A stretch of 64,000 bases of DNA from JBDIAG01 sp047974565 (GTDB lineage: Bacteria; Actinomycetota; Actinomycetes; Actinomycetales; CAWJMD01): contig JBKECN010000089.1 in the NCBI GenBank assembly GCA_047974565.1, positions 1 to 64,000 of the forward strand. The letters are read 5' to 3'. A program made the translations under genes and the position numbers. This document shows, one piece after another, positions 42,474-51,571 of the stretch. The first letter of the stretch is position 1. Each line of letters opens with the position of its first letter. The notes below the pieces were generated by a model. The model searched no databases. It worked only from the letters and a program-made list of their open reading frames with translations, and was not told the DNA's origin.

Positions 42474-45205
42474 GAGCCTTCGGATCCCGGCCATCGCGAT
42501 CCCAGACCCCGGCTGACCGGACGCAGGCACCCGTCGAACCCGGGCCGGCGCGCAGCGGCTCGCTCGAGTCCACGACCCACCCTGCCCGGGCCGACACCTC
42601 GCCCAGGCGAGAACGTCTGCATCGCACCGCCGCGTCGATCGTCCACTCCGGGTGGGTGTCCGCGGCACCGGGGCCAGGACTCACCGAGGTGCTCCCGGAG
42701 GTCCCACCGATCGACGGGCTCCACCCCGGCGGGACACTCGACGAAGACGGGCTGCTCAGCCCAACCCCCGCGGCAGACCCCGATAGCCCCGCGGCAGACC
42801 TCGATAGCCCCGCGGCGGCCACTTCGTCAGTAACCGGCTTTGTCACGCGCACGGGTGATGCCACGCCGGTGGGCGAAACTGGGCTGACGGGCGAAACTGG
42901 TGAAACTGCGCTGACGCGCGGTGCCGCACTCGATCTGGCGGACCACCCGCGGGTCTCGGCCGGACCCCGATCCGGGGTGGCGATCGCGGCCCTGGCCGCC
43001 GTGTGCGCCGCAGTCGGCCTGCTGCCGGTGGTCTCGGACGGCACCTGGCTCGCGCAGATCTGCGCGGTGGCCACCTTCGCACTGTGCTGGGCGCTGGCCA
43101 CCCGGGCACTGCTGATGACCCTGGCGTCCACGCTGGTGCCGGTCGCGGCGTTCGGCTGGTTGTGGGCGGTCTCCGGTGCCGGTCAGGTGACACCGCTGCT
43201 CGGCGGCGCCGGGTGGTTCGGCACGGCCTGGCGTGACCTGCTGGCCGGTGACCTCCCGCTGCCCGGGGAACCTCGATTCGTCCTGGCGCTCAGTCTGCTC
43301 ACCTGGGTGGCGACGCTGCTCGCGGCGCTGGCGGGCGGGCGCGGCGGTTCGCCGGCGCTCGCCCTGGCCCCGGCCGCCACGCTCCTGGCCGTCGCCGGCT
43401 ACCTCTCCCCGAACTCGGCTCAAATGGCCTGGGCGGCAGCAGGTTTCCTGGCTTTCGCCGCCCTGTCGCTGCTGCGCCGGCCCGGCACCGCAGGGCCAGG
43501 GAGGTCTGCAGCGGACCGGCCCGTCGCCCGGGACAGGACTCCGAAAGCCTCGCCCCGGGCCACCGCTGGCCGCCTCGGCTGGCTCCGCGGGCCGGGTAGC
43601 CGGTCCACGGGGAAGGCTGCCTCGGCGCCTTCCGGCACGAGCCGTCGCGGCCGACTTGCCGACGTGGGGCGCCGAGCCGGCCTGCCGACCGCGGTCCTGG
43701 TGGGCGCGCTGGCGATCTCGGTTCCGCTGTCAGTCATGATTCCGATGCCCCGCGCCGCCGAGCCCGCCGAACCCTTCGCCCTGGACCTGCCGGTGGCCTC
43801 CCCGTTGGCGTGGGTGGCGCCCTGGCAGGCGGGAGTGGGCGAACCGGTCTTCCAGCTCGACGAGCCGCGCCCCGGCGTCGCGCTGCGCTGGGCGACCCTG
43901 GACCGCTATGACGGCCAGGGCTGGAGTTCGAGCGACACCTTCGACCTCGCCGGCTCGCATCCCCGGATACAGTCGAGTGCCGAACCGCCGCAAGGAAATC
44001 CGGTCTCGCTGACAGTCAGCGACGTTCATCTGCCGGGGCCGTGGATTCCCGGGATCGGGATGCCTGAGTCGGTGCGCTCGAGCACCGCGCTGCTGGTCGC
44101 CCCGGGCACCGGAGATCTGGCCACTCGCGAACCGGTGGACGCCTACTCCGTCACCGGCATCCCGATCCGGGCCGAGCGGGCCGGCTTGGAGACTGCCCGC
44201 AGCGAACCCCTCGACCCGAGCAGGCTCACTCCCGGCGTGCGGCTCCCGAGCCGGGTGCGAGACCGGGCCGAGGAGGTCACCACGACTGCCGGCAGCGATC
44301 TCGAACGACTGGCCATGTTGGCCGGCTGGTGCCGGGAGAGCCTCACCCTCGACCCGGCGGCGGTGCCCGGGCAGTCCACCGAGACGCTGGCCGCCGTCCT
44401 GGACGGTCGACCGGGAACGATGGACCAACTCGTCGCCGGGTACGCACTGATGGCGCGTTCGCTCGGTTTCCCCAGCCGGGTGGTGGTCGGCTTCTCCGCC
44501 GACGGCAAGCAGGTGCTCAGCCGGGACGTCGTGGCCTGGCCCGAGGTCTACCTGCGCGGCGCCGGCTGGCAGCCGTTCTACCCGGTAGCGCTGGCCGGGC
44601 TGGAAACCGACGACGATCTGCTGTCGCCCGGACCCTACGGTGCAGCCGCCGGCCACGCCGGTCCGGACCGCTCCGAAGATCCCGCCGCGCCCGATCGTGC
44701 TGCGTCAGATCCCGCTTCGTCAGATCCTGCATCGGATCCGGCACCGGGCGCACCCGACGCTCAGCAGGCCGGCTCCCCATCGCCGGGGGTCCAGCCAACG
44801 ACCCCCGAGCCCCGGCAATCACCGGGCAGGGTGCTGGTGCCGGTCGGTGCGGGAACCGGTGGCCTGCTCGTCATCCTGCTCATCCTGGTGCTGCGTCGCA
44901 GGCGCCGGCTGAGCCCTGAGCAGAGAGTGCTGCTCGCCTGGCGACGGGCCTTGCGCAGCCTTGGCCGTCAGGGGATCAGCGATGCCGGCGCGCTCAGCGG
45001 AGCCGAGATCGCCCAGGCGGCCGCCCGGCTCGGACCGCAGCGGCAGGAGGCCGCCTCCCGGCTCGCGGCACTGGTCTCCGGCATGCTCTACGGGGCTCAG
45101 CCCGCAACAGTCGAGACCGCCCGCGCCGCAACGAGACTGGCCCGCGACGTGGGGCGTTCCCGGTTCCGGCCGGCGCCGCGTCCGGGCCGGGTGACCCCAG
45201 CATGA
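42470..45205 (+). CDS. TgpA-type transglutaminase-like membrane protein lacking the catalytic triad
   Basis: 911 residues from ATG 42470, overlapping the DUF58 stop (ATGA). A ~160-residue hydrophilic start is followed by several TM segments (~165-330) and another near 415. The TgpA extracellular part contains the transglutaminase core at ~640-710. A C-terminal TM (GGLLVILLILVL, near 800) and a DUF4129-like tail (LSPEQRVLLAWRRALRSLG) complete the usual architecture. In the core, the position of the catalytic Cys is Met651 (GTMDQLVAGYALM), the His position is Val688 (DVVAWPEVYL) and the Asp position is Tyr704 (GWQPFYPV), so it should be enzymatically inactive. A structural role with MoxR/DUF58 at the envelope is inferred. 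Confidence 0.85.
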   Translation: MRAFGSRPSRSQTPADRTQAPVEPGPARSGSLESTTHPARADTSPRRERLHRTAASIVHSGWVSAAPGPGLTEVLPEVPPIDGLHPGGTLDEDGLLSPTPAADPDSPAADLDSPAAATSSVTGFVTRTGDATPVGETGLTGETGETALTRGAALDLADHPRVSAGPRSGVAIAALAAVCAAVGLLPVVSDGTWLAQICAVATFALCWALATRALLMTLASTLVPVAAFGWLWAVSGAGQVTPLLGGAGWFGTAWRDLLAGDLPLPGEPRFVLALSLLTWVATLLAALAGGRGGSPALALAPAATLLAVAGYLSPNSAQMAWAAAGFLAFAALSLLRRPGTAGPGRSAADRPVARDRTPKASPRATAGRLGWLRGPGSRSTGKAASAPSGTSRRGRLADVGRRAGLPTAVLVGALAISVPLSVMIPMPRAAEPAEPFALDLPVASPLAWVAPWQAGVGEPVFQLDEPRPGVALRWATLDRYDGQGWSSSDTFDLAGSHPRIQSSAEPPQGNPVSLTVSDVHLPGPWIPGIGMPESVRSSTALLVAPGTGDLATREPVDAYSVTGIPIRAERAGLETARSEPLDPSRLTPGVRLPSRVRDRAEEVTTTAGSDLERLAMLAGWCRESLTLDPAAVPGQSTETLAAVLDGRPGTMDQLVAGYALMARSLGFPSRVVVGFSADGKQVLSRDVVAWPEVYLRGAGWQPFYPVALAGLETDDDLLSPGPYGAAAGHAGPDRSEDPAAPDRAASDPASSDPASDPAPGAPDAQQAGSPSPGVQPTTPEPRQSPGRVLVPVGAGTGGLLVILLILVLRRRRRLSPEQRVLLAWRRALRSLGRQGISDAGALSGAEIAQAAARLGPQRQEAASRLAALVSGMLYGAQPATVETARAATRLARDVGRSRFRPAPRPGRVTPA

Positions 45206-47889
45206 GCGGGCGTCGAGGCTTCCGGCTTCCGACGCTACCCAGGCTACGACCTCGTCCGGGCACCCGCTCGCGCCTGGAACCGCTGCGCCGGGTCGGGAGC
45301 CGGCTGGCCGGCGCCCGCGTGGGCCTGGCGATGCTCGCGGTTGCCGCCACTGCCGGTGCCGCGGTTGCCGTCGCGGACCCCACCCCCGCGGTGAACCCGA
45401 CTGCCGGGACCGGGATGGCCTGGCTGGTCACCGGGCCCCGGGGGACGGTCACCGGGCTCGATGTGGCCTCCGCCCGCCCCATCCTGGACCTGGAACTGGA
45501 TGGTCAGGGCACCCCGGCGGTGGTCGGCGCCTCGGCCAGTCAGGCCTACGTGCTGGACACCCAGTCCCAGACCCTCACGGTGCTCGACGTTCCCACCATG
45601 CGCGCCGGGGAGCCACTCTCGGTCGCCTATCCCGACTTCACGCCGGACACCATCGTGGCCGGCGCCTCCGGTGCGCTGCTGCTCGACGCCGATGGCGGCA
45701 GCTATCGACGGGTAGCGACCACCGATGCCGAGCCGGTCGGCCCACTCACCCGGCTCGGCACCCCGATCACCGGGTACGCCGTGGACGGCGACGGGGTCAC
45801 CTGGCTCGCCCTGGCCGGCGTGGGCAGCGTGGTTGGGGTGGACGCCTCCGGACTCTCCGCACCGGTGCGGCCCTGTTCGGGCCAGGCGGGCTGCCTGCTG
45901 GCTGCGGCCGCCGGTCACGCCTGGCTGCTGGACGAGGCCACCGGCCGGGTGAGCAGCCTGAGTTTCACCTCGGCCGGCACCGCCCCGACGGTGCGCAACG
46001 TGGCTCGGGTGCGGGCCGGGGCCGGCTCGGGCGGAGACCGAGCAGAGCGGGCCGGACGGCAGGACCGCGCGAACCAAGGCCCCGACCAGGGGGCTGGGAG
46101 TCCGGTTTCCAGTCTGATCCTGGTCTCCGGCGGGGACCGGTTGGTGCTGCTGGACCGGCACCACGCCGAGCTCGCCAGCCTCCTGCTCACCAGCAGCCAG
46201 GCGCGAGCAGACCTCGTCCCCACCGATCCGGTGCCGGTGCCGGCAGCCGCCGCGGACGCCGTCGCCTTGGCGGTGGTCGGTGACCGGGCCGTTCTGATCG
46301 CCGGGGACGGCAGCGTCCAGGTACTCGACACGGCCACCGGCGAGCTCGTCCACGATCCCGGGTTGGCAGGCTGGGCCGGCCCGGGGACCGCGGATCGGAG
46401 CCTGGAACTCGTTGCCACCCCGGACGTGGTCATCGTCAACGACCGCGGCTCGGACGAGGCGGCCGTGGTGCTGGGCTCGTCGGCGCGCCCGTTCAGCAAG
46501 CTCGACCCGGTGGTCGCCGCCCAGGCGGTACGTGCTGGGAGTCGGTCCGGCGACGAGCCCCAGCCGACCCCGCCGGCCGCACCCGACGAATCCGGGACGA
46601 CCGTGCCGGAACCCTCGCAGCCGCAGGAGCCGGCCTCCTCCGACCTCCCGCCGGGATGGGATCCGCCCCTCGTCCCGATCACCCAGGTGCCCACCCCGGA
46701 GCCGTCCCGACCCTCGCCGGTGGACCCCGCCCCGAGCGCGCCTGCCGGGCCGACCGACCCTCGACCCACCGATTCTGGGGACGGCGCCGGTGCGTCGATT
46801 CCGGCGGCGCCCAATTCGCCACCCGTTCTGCCGCCACCCGCTGGGCCGCCACCCGCGCCGCCCGCGCCGCCGCCGCCCGTGCCGCCGCCACCACCCCCGC
46901 CGCCCCCACCGGCCCTGCCTGGGGTGCCGGGCGTGCTCCTGATCCCCGGCCCGGACGCCCTGACCGTGGACATCACGCCGGGCAACGCCGGCCCGGTCGA
47001 TTCCTGGCAGGTCTCCGTGCTCGACGCGGCCAACGCCGTGGTTGCCACCCAGGTGACGGATCGTCCTGCCCGGGTGAGCCTGCCGGTACCGGGCTGTGGA
47101 CGCTACTCGGCGATCGTCTCGGCCACCGGGCCGGGCGGCACCGTCCAGGCGGCCCCGCCGGCCCCGGTGCTGGTCTGCCCCGACCTGGGGACGGTGGGAA
47201 CTCCCAGGGTTCGCCAGACCCGGGACGGGTTGGTGGTGCGTTGGCAGTCACCGACCGCGGTGCCCACCACCCAGACTGTGCTGGTCGTCGGCGGCGGCCA
47301 GGAGCGCCGGTACCAGGCCGACCAAGCCGGCTCGGCGGTGCTGGCCGGCCTTACACCGAACACCGAGTACCTGGTCACCGTGCTCGTCCAGGACGAATGG
47401 GGACGTCAGGCGATGGCCAGCGTCACGGTCACCACCGTGCCCGCCACCGCCGCGGTCTGCGGAACTGCGCAGGTCCGGGTGGGCAAGTACGCGGTGCCCA
47501 CCAAGAGCTACCGGGTCTGCGCCGCCACCGGAGACCTACGGTTGTACGCCACGGCGGCTCCCGCACTGGGGATCACCGACCGGGTCGTCGTGCTGGACCC
47601 GGGCGGGGGCGCGGCCGAGCGACTGGCCGTGCTCGCCCCCGACGGCTCGGTCAGGCCTGACCGCCTCGGCCCGGTCGATCCGGGCTGGCCGGTGGTCGCC
47701 GAACTGGGCTACCTGCCGAGCGCGGCGATCCCCGGGGTGGATGCCACCGGCGTGGTCGCCTACTCGGTCTACGACGCGGTGGCCAGCCGGGAGGTCTGGT
47801 GGTATCAGGACGACCCGGCCCCGGTGGCGCTGGTCACCGGGACCCAGGTCCCCTTCACCGAGCGTGCCCGCGCGGTCGGCGCGCCATGA
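45202..47889 (+). CDS. Membrane-anchored beta-propeller/Fn3 protein of the MoxR operon
   Basis: 895 residues from ATG 45202, overlapping the previous stop (ATGA). A basic start and a single TM (residues ~40-58) place the rest outside the cell. Residues ~70-430 resemble a propeller (AYVLDTQSQTLTVLDVP, GDGSVQVLDTATGELV). Residues ~450-575 are Pro-rich, ending in a run of PPPP blocks. Residues ~580-750 are one or two Fn3 domains (TVTTVPATAAVC at the end), and the C-terminal ~140 residues are unassigned with cysteines. Large Fn3 proteins accompany MoxR/DUF58/transglutaminase genes in many actinobacteria, although often at the head of the cluster. An extracytoplasmic scaffold role is inferred. Confidence 0.78.
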   Translation: MSGRRGFRLPTLPRLRPRPGTRSRLEPLRRVGSRLAGARVGLAMLAVAATAGAAVAVADPTPAVNPTAGTGMAWLVTGPRGTVTGLDVASARPILDLELDGQGTPAVVGASASQAYVLDTQSQTLTVLDVPTMRAGEPLSVAYPDFTPDTIVAGASGALLLDADGGSYRRVATTDAEPVGPLTRLGTPITGYAVDGDGVTWLALAGVGSVVGVDASGLSAPVRPCSGQAGCLLAAAAGHAWLLDEATGRVSSLSFTSAGTAPTVRNVARVRAGAGSGGDRAERAGRQDRANQGPDQGAGSPVSSLILVSGGDRLVLLDRHHAELASLLLTSSQARADLVPTDPVPVPAAAADAVALAVVGDRAVLIAGDGSVQVLDTATGELVHDPGLAGWAGPGTADRSLELVATPDVVIVNDRGSDEAAVVLGSSARPFSKLDPVVAAQAVRAGSRSGDEPQPTPPAAPDESGTTVPEPSQPQEPASSDLPPGWDPPLVPITQVPTPEPSRPSPVDPAPSAPAGPTDPRPTDSGDGAGASIPAAPNSPPVLPPPAGPPPAPPAPPPPVPPPPPPPPPPALPGVPGVLLIPGPDALTVDITPGNAGPVDSWQVSVLDAANAVVATQVTDRPARVSLPVPGCGRYSAIVSATGPGGTVQAAPPAPVLVCPDLGTVGTPRVRQTRDGLVVRWQSPTAVPTTQTVLVVGGGQERRYQADQAGSAVLAGLTPNTEYLVTVLVQDEWGRQAMASVTVTTVPATAAVCGTAQVRVGKYAVPTKSYRVCAATGDLRLYATAAPALGITDRVVVLDPGGGAAERLAVLAPDGSVRPDRLGPVDPGWPVVAELGYLPSAAIPGVDATGVVAYSVYDAVASREVWWYQDDPAPVALVTGTQVPFTERARAVGAP

Positions 47890-47892
47890 CCG

Positions 47893-48005
47893 GCGAGCCA
47901 GCGTCGCCGGGCCAGCGTCGCCGAGTCACGCCCGCCGAGTCAGCGTCGCCGGGTGACGCCCGCCGGGTCACGCCCGCCGAGTCAGCGTTGCCGGGTCACG
48001 CCCGG
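47893..48005. repeat. Short GC-rich tandem repeats between convergent genes
   Basis: About seven imperfect 13-15-bp units of the type CGTCGCCGGGTCACGCC fill the gap between the Fn3 gene and the DksA-like gene and run into the 3' end of the latter. Confidence 0.7.
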
Positions 48006-48382
48006 CGGGCACAGCGGATGCAGCGGGCCGCCGCCGGGCGGGCCTGCAGGCGACCCGCTCCCACCGGCTCACCGCAGGACACGCAGATGCCGTACCGGCC
48101 GATGTCGAGCCTGGCGAGGGCCTCGTCGATCTCCCGTAACTGCTCTCGGCCACGGGTGGCCAGCGAACCCACCAGCGAGCGTTCGGCGGCGATGGTGCTG
48201 CCCTCCGGGTCGTGTTCGTCGTCCAGGTTGCTGTCCCTGGCCGCGTCGACGATGTCGGTGAAGGCGGCGTCCAGACCGTGCAGCCGCCGAATCGCATTGA
48301 GCCGCAAGGCGAGCAGCCGTTCCCGCGCGGCAGCCCGGGCGCGCCCGGCGTCCCCCGCCGCATCCATCGGCCCCCCACTCAT
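47996..48382 (-). CDS. DksA/TraR-type C4 zinc-finger protein
   Basis: 128 residues from ATG 48382. A coiled-coil-like helical region (residues ~15-85) precedes the C4 zinc finger YGICVSCGEPVGAGRLQA with the second pair in ARCIRCARR. The arrangement is that of DksA/TraR-family RNA-polymerase secondary-channel binders; small actinobacterial members of this type are poorly characterised. TAGGCT lies 6 nt upstream of the ATG, so the transcript is probably leaderless. The last codons overlap the GC-rich repeats. Confidence 0.82.
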   Translation of the reverse strand: MSGGPMDAAGDAGRARAAARERLLALRLNAIRRLHGLDAAFTDIVDAARDSNLDDEHDPEGSTIAAERSLVGSLATRGREQLREIDEALARLDIGRYGICVSCGEPVGAGRLQARPAAARCIRCARRA

Positions 48383-48388
48383 CGCACC

Positions 48389-48394
48389 AGCCTA
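48389..48394 (-). promoter_or_regulatory. -10 hexamer TAGGCT before the DksA-like gene
   Basis: On the minus strand TAGGCT is followed by GGTGCG and the ATG at 48382. There is no Shine-Dalgarno sequence. Confidence 0.5.
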
Positions 48395-48464
48395 GGGTCC
48401 GACGACATCGATCCGAGCGTCCGGCATCTAGCACTGCCCGGTCCGTTCACGCCCGGGTCGACCG

Positions 48465-50612
48465 CTACGTGGGTTGGCCGTGCTGGATCGGTCCGATGCG
48501 GAACGGGCGCATCATTTCGTTGTCCTCATGCTCGGCGATGTGACAGTGCCAGACGTACTGCCCCGGCGTCCCGAAGGTCATCCGCAGCGCGGTCACCTCA
48601 CCCGGGTAGGCGATCACCGTGTCCTTGCGCCCGGACTCGTTCGGTTCCGCCGGTCGGTACGGCCCGGCACCCACGGAGACGTTCGTGCCGTCGAAACTGA
48701 ACGGCTTGCGCCCGACCACTTCGAAGCTCGTCTCGTGGATGTGCACCGGATGCGCGTCCACCGTGAAGTTGTAGATCTCCCAGACCTCGGTTGCCCCGCG
48801 GCTCGGGTTCTCGGTGACGGGGTCCGACCACATCTGCATGACCGGGGCACCGGTGCCCACCGTGGGATCGCCGGTGACCGTGCCCAGCAGTGCTGCGGTG
48901 GGGACACCGTTGCCCGCGTGCAGGTGTTCCATCAGGGCTACCCGCCGGGTCGTGGTCGCGGCCGGTTCGGGTGCCAGGCCCGGCAGGGTCATGAACTGAG
49001 GGGGTGTGGACGGGTCGGCTGCCACCGCGGGGCCGACCCTGAACTGCATGATTCGGCCGGTGGTGGGTGGGTAGGCCGTCTCGAAGCCGTTGCCGGCCGA
49101 GTAGGGCTCGTCCGGTCCGGTGTTGGTCAGCACGTGATTGCCGGCCGGGACGGCGGAGAAGTCCACGATGAGGTCTGCTCGCTCCGAGGGTGACAGCAGC
49201 AGACCCGAGCCGGTGATGTCGACCGGGGCGGCCAGCAGCCCGCCGTCGTTGCCGATCTGCCAGGCCGAGACGCCGGGGATGGAGGAGAAGTTCAGGATCA
49301 GGAACCGGGACTGGCAGCCGTTGAGCACCCGGAACCGGTATCGGGCCTGCTGGACGTCCAGGTAGGGCCAGGTCCGGCCGTTGACGACGAGGGTGTTGCC
49401 GAAGAACTCCGGGGTCCAGACAGGAGAGATCTCGGTCTCGGGGACGAAGGGCCCGTTGTAGGCGTCGAAGAAGGCTCGGCGGTCCGGGTAGAAGAGCGAG
49501 CCGTCGGTGTTGAACGCCCGGTCGGCGATGGCCAGCGGAATCTCGAAGTACGTTGCGCCCTCGCCGTCACCCGCGGCGGGCGCCGGGCCGGGCAGCACCG
49601 CCGCCGCCCCGGTGCGACTGTCGAGCACCTGGTCGTCACCGGCGTCGCCGCCGCGCACGATCCAGAACCCCGCCAAGCCGGCGTAGAGATTGAGCCGGGT
49701 GACCCCGAGGGTGTGGTCGTGGAACCACAACGTCGAGGAACGATTGGCGTTGGGGTACCGCGACTCCTGGAAGCCATGCCCCCACAGCAGCCCCTTCAGC
49801 GCTGCTCGCAGCGCCAGGAATGACCACCAGCGACCCTGTCGGGCGTACCCCCAGGGGATGTTGAAGGCAGCGGGCAAGGTCCACGCCTCGGGGTAGCCGT
49901 CGCTCTCCCCGCCCACCCGCATGGCGCCGTGGACGTGGGTGGCGATCGGCACCGGACCGGAGTAGGTCGTGTACTGGGTGGCTGGGTCGGTGAACAGGTC
50001 CGGCGGGGTGTAGGTCAAGCCGGTGAAGTCCGGCTTGATGTCCGTCGCGCGCACGCCGTCCGCTCCGGCGCGCCGCTCGGGATTCGCCCAGTGCAGAGTG
50101 GGGTCCACCGGGAGCAGGTGCGGGCGGTACCGGCCTCGCGAGTCGACCAGGTCGTTGATCCACTTGATCTGGACGGGCCGTCCGGAGACGGTCTCGATGG
50201 TCATCGACGGAGAATGGAAGGTGCCGCCGCTGGTCGGGCCGTAGCCCCAGACCGTGGTGGCAGGCAAGCCCGTCGGCAGCATCTGCTGGGAGAACTCGCG
50301 GATGGCGATCTTGTAGTAGTCGGCCCGGCCGTCGGGAGTGAAGATCCTCGCCAGCCGCGCCATCACCGGCGGGATGAACAGCGGATCGGTGAACTGGGGG
50401 ATGGCGGTGGCGGCCAGCGTGCCACCTGCCAGGGGATCGGCGAGAGCGACCCGGCGTCCACCCGGTTCCAGGATCGTCAGGGTCATCGTCCCGGCGGCCG
50501 ACAGGGCGAAGAAGGCGCGCCGACTGAGACCGGAGCCCGGCTCGGCCGGGTCGGGTGCAGCGGGTATCTCGGTGGGTGGCGTGCCGGTGGCCGTTTCCGT
50601 GCTGGTGCTCAT
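48465..50612 (-). CDS. Tat-exported multicopper oxidase (CotA/bilirubin-oxidase-like)
   Basis: 715 residues from ATG 50612, with AAAGGA 6 nt upstream; the open frame continues into repeats upstream but lacks a good start there. A Tat signal is visible (LSRRAFFALSAAGTMTL). Copper ligands occur in four canonical clusters: THVHGAM, WFHDHTLG, HPVHIHETSF and the C-terminal WHCHIAEHEDNEMM, which carries the T1 Cys-His and axial Met. The long spacing and the DHTLGVTRLN segment resemble CotA, bilirubin oxidases and phenoxazinone synthase. Such enzymes oxidise phenols, bilirubin or metals with reduction of O2 to water outside the membrane; the substrate here is unknown. It lies downstream of a G-rich repeat array. 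Confidence 0.92.
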   Translation of the reverse strand: MSTSTETATGTPPTEIPAAPDPAEPGSGLSRRAFFALSAAGTMTLTILEPGGRRVALADPLAGGTLAATAIPQFTDPLFIPPVMARLARIFTPDGRADYYKIAIREFSQQMLPTGLPATTVWGYGPTSGGTFHSPSMTIETVSGRPVQIKWINDLVDSRGRYRPHLLPVDPTLHWANPERRAGADGVRATDIKPDFTGLTYTPPDLFTDPATQYTTYSGPVPIATHVHGAMRVGGESDGYPEAWTLPAAFNIPWGYARQGRWWSFLALRAALKGLLWGHGFQESRYPNANRSSTLWFHDHTLGVTRLNLYAGLAGFWIVRGGDAGDDQVLDSRTGAAAVLPGPAPAAGDGEGATYFEIPLAIADRAFNTDGSLFYPDRRAFFDAYNGPFVPETEISPVWTPEFFGNTLVVNGRTWPYLDVQQARYRFRVLNGCQSRFLILNFSSIPGVSAWQIGNDGGLLAAPVDITGSGLLLSPSERADLIVDFSAVPAGNHVLTNTGPDEPYSAGNGFETAYPPTTGRIMQFRVGPAVAADPSTPPQFMTLPGLAPEPAATTTRRVALMEHLHAGNGVPTAALLGTVTGDPTVGTGAPVMQMWSDPVTENPSRGATEVWEIYNFTVDAHPVHIHETSFEVVGRKPFSFDGTNVSVGAGPYRPAEPNESGRKDTVIAYPGEVTALRMTFGTPGQYVWHCHIAEHEDNEMMRPFRIGPIQHGQPT

Positions 50613-50640
50613 GGGGTTCCTTTCGGTGACGGGTGGCGCT

Positions 50641-51095
50641 GGGCCGGGCAGGCAGATCAGGGGCAGGGCAAAGTGGCCGGGCAGGGGTGAGCCAGGCAGG
50701 GCAAAGCGAGCCGGGCAGGCAAAGTGAGCCGGGCAGGGGTGAGCCAGGCAGGGCAAAGCGAGCCGGGCAGGGGTGAGCCGGGCAGGGCAAAGTGCGCCAG
50801 GCAGGGGTGAGCCGGGCAGGGCAAAGTGCGCCAGGCAGAGGTGAGCCGGGTAGGCAAAGTAGGCCGGGCAGGGTGAGCGCAGGGCAGGCGTGAGCCAGGC
50901 AGGGCAAGTGGGCCGGGCAGGGGTGAGCTGGGCAGGGCTGGGCAGGGTAGGGGGTCAAGCCAGGCCGGGCAGGGGTGAGCTGGGCTGGGCAGGGCAGGGC
51001 AGGGGGTCAAGCCAGGCCGGGCAGGGTTGAGCCGGGCGGCGATGGGCAGGGGTAGGCCGGGCAGGGGTAAGCAGGGCAGTGCAGGGTGGTTCGGT
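50641..51095. repeat. G-rich ~34-bp tandem repeat array upstream of the multicopper oxidase gene
   Basis: The + strand is built of units like GCCGGGCAGGGGTGAGCC followed by (A/G)GGCAGGGCAAAGYG, mostly 34 bp, with an 18-bp short form near 50712 and more degenerate units beyond 50850. At least five well-conserved copies and several decayed ones are present. The array begins about 28 bp upstream of the oxidase start, so it occupies the promoter/leader region. Runs of three and four G occur throughout the + strand. Confidence 0.85.
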
Positions 51096-51206
51096 GAGGC
51101 GGATCCCGGGCCGCAGAGCAGAACCATCGGCCAAGGACCTGCGACGCCGCTGCTCCCGACGCGACGGTCAGGGCACCGGCGTGGCGACCGACCGACGCGG
51201 CCCGTC

Positions 51207-51388
51207 GTGGGCAGCATCGAATCGGCCGTGCTGGCATTTGCGGACGCGGTCGTCGCTCCGTGGAGAGCGTGACCGAGTACATCGAGCGCCTGCACCGCTG
51301 GTGCGGACAGGCGGAGCGATTCCTTCCGATTCGTAACGTAGAGCGACCCAACCCATTCGAGATCCTAGCCTGGGCGAGGACGTTCTGA
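51207..51388 (+). pseudogene. Possible frameshifted small gene
   Basis: Two short frames overlap by GTGA (51269-51272). The first (51207-51272) reads VGSIESAVLAFADAVVAPW and ends RA-stop. The second (51269-51388) reads VTEYIERLHRWCGQAERFLP, then IRNVERPNPFEILAWARTF and a stop. Both have natural-looking amino-acid composition and together look like the end of one small protein broken by a frameshift, or two tiny coupled ORFs. No family is recognised. Confidence 0.3.
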
Positions 51389-51510
51389 CTGCTATGAGTA
51401 TATCGAAATCATGAAGATTGGTCTAAATGGGTTACAACTGGACATGCAACTCACTACACCTAGTCATGAGTCATTCAGACTATCTCACCACGCTGCGTGA
51501 CGGTTGCTCC
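51389..51510. other. AT-rich block in the intergenic region
   Basis: About 120 bp of clearly lower G+C (for example GAGTATATCGAAATCATGAAG) between the G-rich array and the mdh terminator. It may be the promoter region for leftward transcription towards the oxidase. No gene is seen. Confidence 0.35.
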
Positions 51511-51528
51511 GGTCGCCGGACACGCAAA

Positions 51529-51556
51529 AGGCCGGCCCGGTTCTCCGGGCCGGCCT
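51529..51556 (-). terminator. mdh terminator
   Basis: AGGCCGGCCCGG (51529-51540), loop TTCT, CCGGGCCGGCCT (51545-51556): a perfect 12-bp stem, followed on the minus strand by TTTGCG. It starts 15 bp after the mdh stop. Confidence 0.9.
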
Positions 51557-51571
51557 CGCGAGGGGGTCAAC

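Noticed and set aside
42025..43131. Minus-strand frame with RRHQRTQRRHRRHPRTQ-type repeats
   Set aside because: It is the antisense translation of the 30-bp repeats in the DUF58 gene and its neighbour.
50613..50958. N-terminal extension of the multicopper oxidase through Pro/Leu/Cys-rich repeats (CPAHPCPARFALPG)
   Set aside because: It is a translation of the G-rich array; the Shine-Dalgarno sequence and Tat signal fit the start at 50612.
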